DNA of 17,818 bases from JANMZR01 sp031383555 (GTDB lineage: Bacteria; Bacteroidota; Bacteroidia; Cytophagales; Spirosomataceae): contig JANMZR010000285.1 of the NCBI GenBank assembly GCA_031383555.1, positions 1-17,818 of the forward strand, read 5' to 3'. The translations under genes and the position numbers were made by a program. Positions 1-5,464 of the stretch are shown piece by piece. Position 1 is the stretch's first letter. Every line of letters starts with the position of its first letter. The notes beneath the pieces are model-generated. The model worked only from the letters and a program-made list of their open reading frames with translations, was not told where the DNA came from and searched no databases.

Positions 1-76
1 GAGATTCTGTGTTATTATCCTAAAAAAATCTTAATTTTTTTTACCTTTGTTCTAAATCAGCCTAGAGCTAGATTCT

Positions 77-113
77 AAAGAGTAGCAGCTTCTTTTAGTT
101 GCACTCTTTTTTT
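77..113 (+). terminator. Intrinsic terminator hairpin at the left edge
   Basis: Arms AAAGAGT (77-83) and ACTCTTT (103-109) pair perfectly. A bulged A and a further GCAGCT/AGTTGC pairing extend the stem to a TCTTTT loop, and the T-run continues to 113. On the plus strand this would end a transcript entering from before the window. On the minus strand the same hairpin would lie about 40 nt after the dnaK stop codon if the IS were absent, so it was probably the shared terminator of dnaK and its convergent neighbour. The T-tract is good only on the plus strand. Confidence 0.65.
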
Positions 114-123
114 GTTTTCATTT

Positions 124-148
124 TGTCTTGTCCTGAAATAGCGATACA
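124..148 (+). repeat. Left terminal inverted repeat of the IS
   Basis: The core GTCCTGAAATAG (130-141) followed by GATACA (143-148) is shared with the right end. Mismatches fall at 127, 129 and 142. The repeat starts with TG. Its inner half takes part in the hairpin over the orfA start. Confidence 0.85.
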
Positions 149-165
149 AAAATAAGTATCGTTAT
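138..165 (+). promoter_or_regulatory. Hairpin sequestering the orfA start codon
   Basis: Bases 138-147 pair with 156-165 (core CGATAC with GTATCG, loop AAAAATAA at 148-155, one G-U pair at 141/162, and A-T pairs at 138-140). The right arm includes the A and T of the ATG at 164-166. This is seen directly. A role in hiding the start codon in read-through transcripts is an inference, modelled on inhibitory 5' structures known from elements such as IS10 and IS50. Confidence 0.5.
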
Positions 166-592
166 GGAAAAAAATGTTAATTATGTAAAGCGTAGTCAAC
201 GTGACTACAGCATGAGTTTAAAACTTCAAATCGTTCGAGAGGTTGAGCGAGGTGAGATTTCTATTAATGGCGCCCAGCGCAAATATGGGATCCAGGGAAG
301 GGCTACAATAAATGTTTGGTTGAGGAAATTTGGTAACTTTGATTGGGAAAACCAATCGCCTTCTTTTATGCCAAAATCACCCGAACAAAAAATTATGGAG
401 TTAGAGGCAAAGGTTAAGTTATTAGAGAAACAAAAGGCTTATTTAGAACACCAGGCCACTGTCTCTGATAAGAAAGCAATCATTTTTGATATGATGATTA
501 ACCTAGCCGAAAAAGAATATCAAATCCAAATAAGAAAAAACTCCTTACCCGAACAATCGATTATTTTAGACAAAGTCAAAAAGAAACCTTAA
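164..592 (+). CDS. IS3-family transposase OrfA (DNA-binding subunit)
   Basis: 142-residue basic protein of the IS3-family OrfA type. Residues about 15-58 form a helix-turn-helix (YSMSLKLQIV..., GAQRKYGI..., ATINVWLRKFG) that should recognise the inverted ends. Residues about 74-98 are a short leucine-zipper-like coiled coil (IMELEAKVKLLEKQ) typical of OrfA dimerisation. The tail from about 112 (AEKEYQIQIRKN) is also of family type. No promoter or Shine-Dalgarno is visible in front of the ATG, which lies in a hairpin arm. The protein alone normally acts as end-binding regulator, and the fusion with OrfB is the active transposase. Confidence 0.9.
   Translation: MEKNVNYVKRSQRDYSMSLKLQIVREVERGEISINGAQRKYGIQGRATINVWLRKFGNFDWENQSPSFMPKSPEQKIMELEAKVKLLEKQKAYLEHQATVSDKKAIIFDMMINLAEKEYQIQIRKNSLPEQSIILDKVKKKP
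535..541 (+). other. Candidate programmed -1 frameshift site (A AAA AAC)
   Basis: The heptamer A AAA AAC is in phase with orfA (codons AAA 536-538, AAC 539-541; residues 125-126) and matches the X XXY YYZ slippery pattern. The -1 frame is open from 502, just after a TAA at 499-501, and runs without a stop into orfB, giving a fusion of about 430 residues. A second, poorer candidate is C AAA AAG at 577-583, close to the orfA stop. The family-like tail after residue 126 leaves that later site possible. Confidence 0.5.
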
Positions 593-606
593 GTTTCGCC
601 TGTCAT

Positions 607-1461
607 TTGTTCGGGATTGAAAGACAGGTTTATTACAGAGAAGTCAGACGGGTTGAACTGAAGTTAATTAAAGTCGATGAAGTAGTAAAAATGATTATCG
701 AAATACGAAAGAAAATGCCAATGATTGGTGGCAAGAAATTATACTTTATTTTGCACGAACAACTTCAGCAACTGGATGTTGGAAGGGATAAGTTTTTTGC
801 CATTTTAAGAGCAAATCACCTTTTTATACAGCCTAAACGCCGATATACAGTTACTACAAACTCTAATCATAGATTCAAAAAACATAATAACTTGATTCTA
901 AATATTGGCATAGAGCGACCAAACCAGGTCTGGGTTTGCGAGATAACTTATATAGGCAAAACAGATAAGCCAAGATATTTAAGTTTAGTAACAGATGCCT
1001 ACTCAAAAAAAATAATGGGATATAATTTATCTGATAATTTAAATGCAGAAAGCAGTTTAACAGCCTTCAAAATGGCATTAAAAGAAAGGAAACACATAGA
1101 CTTACCTTTAATTCATCATTCTGATAGAGGTAAACAATATTGTTCAGATATCTATCAAGAAGTATTAAAAAGAAATAATGTACTGTGTAGTATGACACAG
1201 AATTCAAACCCTTACCAAAATGCTGTGGCAGAAAGAATAAATGGTATTTTGAAACAGGAGTTTAAAATTGATCAATATGATTTAGCCTTAAAAGACTTAG
1301 CACTTTTAATAAAACAATCAGTGAAAATTTATAACGAAAATAGACCCCATATTTCCAATTATTTATTAACACCATTTCAAATGCATCAACAATCAGAAAT
1401 TAAAATGAAAACATATCATTCAAAAAAAAACAGCAGTACCAATGAAGCTACTACTGTCTAA
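607..1461 (+). CDS. IS3-family transposase OrfB, DDE (rve) integrase, first Asp replaced by Glu
   Basis: 284 residues counted from the ATG at 607, although the natural product is more likely the OrfA-OrfB fusion, because the frame is open upstream to 502. An HTH_21-type N-terminal region (GGKKLYFILHEQ...) precedes the RNase H-like catalytic core. The core shows VWVCEITYI, HHSDRGKQYC and NAVAERINGILKQEF. The second and third acidic residues are D173 and E209, with 35 residues between them, the normal DD(35)E spacing. At the first site the codon at 940-942 is GAG, so residue 112 is Glu where the family has Asp. The rest of the frame is intact with a normal length. Activity is uncertain because of this substitution. 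Confidence 0.9.
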   Translation: MFGIERQVYYREVRRVELKLIKVDEVVKMIIEIRKKMPMIGGKKLYFILHEQLQQLDVGRDKFFAILRANHLFIQPKRRYTVTTNSNHRFKKHNNLILNIGIERPNQVWVCEITYIGKTDKPRYLSLVTDAYSKKIMGYNLSDNLNAESSLTAFKMALKERKHIDLPLIHHSDRGKQYCSDIYQEVLKRNNVLCSMTQNSNPYQNAVAERINGILKQEFKIDQYDLALKDLALLIKQSVKIYNENRPHISNYLLTPFQMHQQSEIKMKTYHSKKNSSTNEATTV

Positions 1462-1489
1462 TTTATGTACTTTTAAATATCAAAAAATC

Positions 1490-1514
1490 TGTATCACTAT
1501 TTCAGGACGATACA
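1490..1514 (-). repeat. Right terminal inverted repeat of the IS
   Basis: Reverse complement of the left end with three mismatches, finishing in CA at 1513-1514. It also contains its own small inverted repeat, TGTATC at 1490-1495 against GATACA at 1509-1514. Read on the minus strand this is followed by six T (complement of 1482-1487), so the end may act as a weak terminator for dnaK transcripts. Confidence 0.85.
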
Positions 1515-1525
1515 TTTTTACTTAA

Positions 1526-3427
1526 TTACTTAACCTCTTCAAAATTCACATCCGTTACATCAGGGTCGCTGGCTGCACCTGCTGGCTCTCCTTGCGGCTG
1601 CTCAGCACCTGGTTGGGCTTCGCCACCAGAAGCGGCATACATTTCTTGGCTAGCGGCCATCCATGCAGCGTTTAGTTTTTCAAGGCCAGCATCAATGCCT
1701 GCAATATCTTTTGATGCATGTGCAGTTTTTAATTCTGCCAATGCCTCAGATACAGCCACTTTGTTTGGCTCTGTAAGTTTATCGCCATATTCAGTCAATT
1801 GCTTTTCAGTTTGAAATATCAATGAATCAGCTGAGTTTATTTTCTCAACTGTTTCTTTTTCAATTTTATCAGCCGCCTCGTTGGCTTTTGCCTCGTCACG
1901 CATTTTCTCAATTTCTGCATCAGTTAAGCCTGATGAGGCCTCAATTCTAATTTTTTGCTCTTTCCCTGTTCCTTTGTCTTTTGCACTTACGTTCAATATA
2001 CCGTTCGCATCAATATCAAAAGTTACTTCTATTTGTGGTACTCCACGTGGTGCTGGCGGTATATCAGCCAAGTGGAAGAGGCCTAATGTTCTGTTATGAA
2101 CAGCCATGGGCCGCTCGCCTTGCAATACGTGTAGCTCAACCGAAGGCTGGCTATCTGATGCAGTGGAGAATGTTTCTGATTTTTTTGAAGGAATAGTTGT
2201 ATTCGCTTCAATCAATTTTGTGAACACACCGCCCATTGTTTCAATACCTAATGAGAGTGGGGTTACGTCTAATAGCAGTACGTCTTTTACTTCACCTGTT
2301 AATACGCCACCTTGAATAGCAGCACCAATTGCAACAACCTCGTCAGGATTCACTCCTTTTGAAGGCTTTTTGCCAAAAAACTTCTCAACTTCTTCCGCTA
2401 TTCTTGGTATACGAGTTGAGCCACCCACCAATATTACTTCGTCGATATCAGCATTGGTATAACCTGCGTTTTTCATGGCACGCTTACAAGGCTCTAATGT
2501 TCTCAATATCAATGAGTCAGCCAATTGCTCAAATTTTGCTCTGGTCAACTTACGCACTAAGTGCTTTGGAATACCGTCAACCGGCATTATATACGGCAAG
2601 TTAATTTCTGTTTCATTTGAACTCGAAAGCTCAATCTTGGCTTTTTCCGCAGCTTCTTTAAGCCTTTGAAGTGCCATTGGATCTTTACGAAGGTCTATTT
2701 TCTCGTCTGAAATAAATTCATCAGCCAACCAGTTTATAATTACTTGGTCAAAGTCGTCGCCACCTAAATGGGTATCACCATCTGTTGATTTTACTTCGAA
2801 CACACCATCTCCCAATTCTAGGATTGACACGTCGAAAGTACCACCACCAAGGTCAAAAACGGCTATCTTTTCATCTTTTCCTTTTCTATCCACTCCATAA
2901 GCCAAAGCCGCCGCTGTTGGCTCGTTTATAATTCGCTTCACCTCAAGGCCTGCAATTTGCCCAGCTTCTTTTGTAGCTTGGCGCTCAGCATCGTTGAAAT
3001 AGGCCGGAACAGTAATAACTGCTTCTGTTACAGTTTGACCCAAATAGTCTTCAGCGGTTTGCTTCATTTTTGTCAAAATTTGCGCTGAAATCTCCTGTGG
3101 CGTGTATAAGCGATCGCCTATACGTACACGAGGGGTATCATTACTGCCTTTTTCTACTGTATATGAAATAGTTTTCAATTCACTAGTTACCTCAGAAAAT
3201 TTACGACCCATAAATCGTTTGATTGACGAAATTGTGTTTTTTGGATTCGTAATCGCCTGACGTTTAGCTGGATCACCTACTTTTCTTTCACCATTTTCCA
3301 AAAAAGCTACAATAGACGGAGTTGTTCTACGGCCTTCTGAATTGGCAATTACAACTGCTTCATTTCCTTCCATTACCGACACGCATGAGTTGGTAGTTCC
3401 TAAGTCGATTCCTATTATTTTACCCAT
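1526..3427 (-). CDS. dnaK: Molecular chaperone DnaK (Hsp70)
   Basis: ATP-dependent cytosolic chaperone that binds exposed hydrophobic segments and works with DnaJ and GrpE, neither of which is in this window. I place the start at the ATG ending at 3427, because MGKIIGIDLGTTNSC is the canonical Hsp70 N-terminus. A longer open frame to 3469 adds 14 residues of non-conserved lysine/isoleucine-rich sequence. The 633-residue product has phosphate-1 (residues 5-15), NEPTAAALAYG (168-178), phosphate-2 DLGGGTFD (192-199), the VGGSTRIPRI adenosine motif, the substrate domain with its linker DVLLLDVTPLSLG, a helical lid, an Ala/Gly/Gln/Pro-rich tail, and the terminal EEVK. It is monocistronic here. The IS ends 11 bp beyond the stop codon. 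The region upstream carries TGNCA-type repeats. Confidence 0.98.
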   Translation of the reverse strand: MGKIIGIDLGTTNSCVSVMEGNEAVVIANSEGRRTTPSIVAFLENGERKVGDPAKRQAITNPKNTISSIKRFMGRKFSEVTSELKTISYTVEKGSNDTPRVRIGDRLYTPQEISAQILTKMKQTAEDYLGQTVTEAVITVPAYFNDAERQATKEAGQIAGLEVKRIINEPTAAALAYGVDRKGKDEKIAVFDLGGGTFDVSILELGDGVFEVKSTDGDTHLGGDDFDQVIINWLADEFISDEKIDLRKDPMALQRLKEAAEKAKIELSSSNETEINLPYIMPVDGIPKHLVRKLTRAKFEQLADSLILRTLEPCKRAMKNAGYTNADIDEVILVGGSTRIPRIAEEVEKFFGKKPSKGVNPDEVVAIGAAIQGGVLTGEVKDVLLLDVTPLSLGIETMGGVFTKLIEANTTIPSKKSETFSTASDSQPSVELHVLQGERPMAVHNRTLGLFHLADIPPAPRGVPQIEVTFDIDANGILNVSAKDKGTGKEQKIRIEASSGLTDAEIEKMRDEAKANEAADKIEKETVEKINSADSLIFQTEKQLTEYGDKLTEPNKVAVSEALAELKTAHASKDIAGIDAGLEKLNAAWMAASQEMYAASGGEAQPGAEQPQGEPAGAASDPDVTDVNFEEVK

Positions 3428-3482
3428 TTTAATTTTTATTATAGTGTTAATATTCAATTTCATTATCAATTATCAATCATAA

Positions 3483-3545
3483 TGCCATAATGAGGAAACT
3501 ATTTAATATTATGACAGAATGGCAGATAATACCATGATAATGTCA
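3483..3545. promoter_or_regulatory. Cluster of TGNCA half-sites in the dnaK upstream region
   Basis: Between dnaK and the divergent dehydrogenase are TGCCA (3483-3487), the imperfect palindrome TGACA-GAA-TGGCA (3512-3524) and TGTCA (3541-3545). In addition TGCCATAAT at 3483-3491 is nearly complementary to ATTATGACA at 3508-3516. These half-sites resemble a direct operator for a heat-shock regulator. There is no CIRCE or HAIR element and no clear TAnnTTTG for dnaK. Functional assignment is inference. Confidence 0.4.
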
Positions 3546-3550
3546 TATAC

Positions 3551-3577
3551 TAAATTTGTTTTTTAATGATAACTTTG
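3551..3577 (+). promoter_or_regulatory. Two TAnnTTTG -7 elements before the dehydrogenase gene
   Basis: TAAATTTG at 3551-3558 and TAACTTTG at 3570-3577 both match the Bacteroidota -7 consensus exactly. No clear TTTG -33 element is seen at the right distance for either. The second ends only four bases before the ATG at 3582, so a start there would give an almost leaderless mRNA. The first would give a leader of about 20 nt. Confidence 0.45.
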
Positions 3578-3581
3578 GCTT

Positions 3582-4526
3582 ATGAAAGATTCAATTTATA
3601 TATATACCAATTTTGATGTGGAGGTAAAAAAGTATATTTCCTCCGAATTAGTAACTAATTATACTATTTATTTTCATGACGAGCTTCTTGAAAATATGCA
3701 ATTAGAGACTTTCAATAAATGCAAATATTGTCTTGGAAATGTGCCTTTAGATTGGTGTGATGCCAATGAAAATCTGATTTGGTTGCAATTAAACTCAGCG
3801 GGGATAGATCCCTATAATAAATTAGTAAATCCACCATTTTTATTAACAAATTTAAGAGGTTTTTTTGCCGAATCTGTTGCGGAAACTACCTTAGCTGGTA
3901 TTTTGGCTTTTTATAGGGGAATAGACAAGCTAGTAATGTATCAAGCTGATAATGAATGGATTGGTCATGCACTCAGACCTAGTTTACATAAATTACATCG
4001 AAAAAAGGTTTGGGTATTGGGTGGAGGAAGTATTGCAAATAAATTTATTGAATTATTAGCGCCTTTTAATTGTCAGATTACTCAAACAAGCTTGTCTGAT
4101 TTGAAAATGAATACTCATTCTATTGATTTCTTCAGTAAAAGAGCCCAATCTATTGATTTATTGGTGCTTATATTGCCTGAAATACCCGAGACTATTCATT
4201 ATCTGAATAAAGACAAGCTTTCTATGTTAAGTGCAAATACTTTGGTTGTAAATACGGGAAGAGGTTCATCGATTGATGAAGAGGAATTAAAAATTTTATT
4301 GGTTAAAAATAAAATTTTAGGAGCTGTTTTAGATGTAAATGAAGTTGAACCAATTCCTGTTGAAAATTCAATTTGGAAATTATCCAATGTCATACTAACC
4401 CAGCATACTGCAGGTGGTTGGGCTGAAGAAAAGTTGGAAATTGCCAAATTTTTCATAAAACAACTAAGAAGAAAAGAAGTGGGAATCGAATTAGAAAACT
4501 TTGTAGATTGCGAAAGAGGGTATTGA
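3582..4526 (+). CDS. D-isomer-specific 2-hydroxyacid dehydrogenase family protein
   Basis: 314 residues with the two-domain plan of NAD(P)-dependent D-2-hydroxyacid dehydrogenases, which reversibly reduce 2-keto acids in the cytosol. The dinucleotide-binding segment is VWVLGGGSIANKF (residues 143-155). The last Gly of the usual GxGxxG is Ala here. The catalytic set is visible: R227 in VVNTGRGSSID, E256 in DVNEVEPIP and H275 in ILTQHTAGG, with the 29-residue Arg-Glu spacing seen in E. coli SerA. The size and the N-terminal half are closest in style to glyoxylate/hydroxypyruvate reductase-like members rather than to SerA, which is longer. The substrate cannot be read from the sequence. The gene is single, divergent from dnaK and convergent with the permease gene. 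Confidence 0.87.
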   Translation: MKDSIYIYTNFDVEVKKYISSELVTNYTIYFHDELLENMQLETFNKCKYCLGNVPLDWCDANENLIWLQLNSAGIDPYNKLVNPPFLLTNLRGFFAESVAETTLAGILAFYRGIDKLVMYQADNEWIGHALRPSLHKLHRKKVWVLGGGSIANKFIELLAPFNCQITQTSLSDLKMNTHSIDFFSKRAQSIDLLVLILPEIPETIHYLNKDKLSMLSANTLVVNTGRGSSIDEEELKILLVKNKILGAVLDVNEVEPIPVENSIWKLSNVILTQHTAGGWAEEKLEIAKFFIKQLRRKEVGIELENFVDCERGY

Positions 4527-4591
4527 TTTTTGTTTTATTTAACAATTTATTTCTCTAAACCTCTAAATCTCTCTGTTTTTTATTTGGAGAG

Positions 4592-5326
4592 TTATGTTAA
4601 AACCAATTTCAAACATGCAATTAGTAATCCAATTGATAAAAGGTATCGTAAAGTTGGAATGTTGAATTTTCGACTTCCAAAATAAGAGCCAAGTAGGCCT
4701 CCAACTATTGTGGCTACCAAAGCATATTGCATATTTTCTGTTAAATGAATGCCACCTTTTTGCATTTGTCCGTAAAGCCCTGATAATGAATTGACAAAGA
4801 TAAATAAGGCTGAAACAGCCGCCGTTTCTTTTAAGGATGACCAGCGCATCATAAGCATTAGCGGACTCAATATTATGCCACCACCAATGCCAATCATTCC
4901 TGAGATTATGCCAATAGAAGCACCAGCAATTAAGGCAACAATTAAATTTACTGGTTTTATATTTTGCTCATTTTGTTTGAATTGATATAGCATTCTAAAA
5001 ATGGAAATCAATATACATAAAGCTAATATTTTTTTATAAATTGAATCAGAGAGGGTCATTGTGCCTCCTAAAAAGGCCATAGGGATGCTTGTGATGGCAA
5101 ATGGCCAAAATAATTTGAATTTGAAAAAGCCAGCTTTATAAAAACCTATAAATGAAAATAATGAAACTGCTAAGTTCATTACCAATGCAGACGGTTTCAT
5201 TAAGTTAGGTGCAACCCCCATCATTGCCATAACTGCCAAATAGCCACTAGCACCGCCATGTCCCACAGATGAATATAGAAAAGCAATAATTGCCAATAGA
5301 AATAAAAGAATTAAAATAGAATCCAT
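4592..5326 (-). CDS. TauE/SafE (TSUP) family membrane permease
   Basis: 244-residue, very hydrophobic inner-membrane protein with about seven to eight predicted membrane segments. It has the duplicated TSUP architecture: the N-terminal half carries YSSVGHGGASGYLAVMAMMG (residues about 18-37) and the C-terminal half carries ISGMIGIGGGIILSPLMLMM followed by a second block of helices. The family moves sulfite, sulfoacetate, thiosulfate or other small anions, usually outward and driven by the proton gradient. The divergent neighbour is a sulfhydrylase that uses sulfide, so a role in sulfur anion traffic is plausible but inferred. The start at 5326 gives a normal length, and the N-terminus enters the membrane at once, as in relatives. 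Confidence 0.88.
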   Translation of the reverse strand: MDSILILLFLLAIIAFLYSSVGHGGASGYLAVMAMMGVAPNLMKPSALVMNLAVSLFSFIGFYKAGFFKFKLFWPFAITSIPMAFLGGTMTLSDSIYKKILALCILISIFRMLYQFKQNEQNIKPVNLIVALIAGASIGIISGMIGIGGGIILSPLMLMMRWSSLKETAAVSALFIFVNSLSGLYGQMQKGGIHLTENMQYALVATIVGGLLGSYFGSRKFNIPTLRYLLSIGLLIACLKLVLT

Positions 5327-5399
5327 TTTTTATTAAAAAGTAGGAAAGTGAGTTTAAAGATAATAAATTTAATTGATTTGATAAATATTACTCTATCAG

Positions 5400-5430
5400 T
5401 TTGGTAGATTAACAAAATACCGTAATTTTG
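5400..5430 (+). promoter_or_regulatory. metY promoter (TTTG - 19 bp - TAATTTTG)
   Basis: TTTG at 5400-5403 and TAATTTTG at 5423-5430 are separated by 19 bp, matching the Bacteroidota housekeeping promoter consensus exactly. Transcription would start near 5435, giving a leader of about 30 nt before the ATG at 5465. Confidence 0.75.
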
Positions 5431-5434
5431 TTAA
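5409..5434 (+). promoter_or_regulatory. Perfect 10-bp palindrome over the metY -7 element
   Basis: TTAACAAAAT at 5409-5418 is the exact reverse complement of ATTTTGTTAA at 5425-5434, with a six-base centre. It covers the whole -7 box and the probable start point, a good place for a repressor operator. Because most of it lies upstream of the predicted start, DNA binding is more likely than an RNA hairpin. No regulator gene is next to it. Confidence 0.5.
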
Positions 5435-5464
5435 AAAATCTTTTAAACAAATTTCTCAAAAAAA

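Larger units (their letters stand above)
124..1514 (+). mobile_element. Complete IS3-family insertion sequence
   Basis: A 1391-bp element with two transposase frames in the same direction, orfB lying in the -1 frame relative to orfA, as in IS3-family elements. The ends at 124-148 and 1490-1514 match 22 of 25 bases as inverted repeats and carry the TG...CA termini usual for the family. TTT stands on both outer sides (121-123, 1515-1517), which fits a 3-bp target duplication but is weak evidence in T-rich DNA. The element inserted just after the dnaK stop codon. Unusual points are Glu for the first catalytic Asp of OrfB and a hairpin over the orfA start codon. Boundaries are inferred from the repeats. 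Confidence 0.88.

Noticed and set aside
1881..2669. Several 60-90 residue frames opposite dnaK
   Set aside because: They are antisense shadows of a strongly conserved gene, with no family resemblance or start signals.
3428..3469. Longer dnaK start at 3469
   Set aside because: It adds 14 residues before the universally conserved Hsp70 N-terminus GKIIGIDLGTTNS. The internal ATG at 3425-3427 fits all relatives.
3428..3581. CIRCE or HAIR heat-shock operator before dnaK
   Set aside because: No TTAGCACTC-N9-GAGTGCTAA or CTTGAGT-N7-ACTCAAG pattern is present on either strand.
4199..4456. 85-residue frame opposite the dehydrogenase
   Set aside because: It overlaps catalytic motifs of the real gene on the other strand and has no recognisable features.
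4569..4591. Terminator between the dehydrogenase and permease genes
   Set aside because: Arms CTCTC and GAGAG are only five bases with a 13-nt loop and lack a clear T-tract after the stem, so they are too weak to call.
5431..5464. SAM riboswitch before metY
   Set aside because: The leader from the predicted start is only about 30 nt, too short for any SAM riboswitch class.
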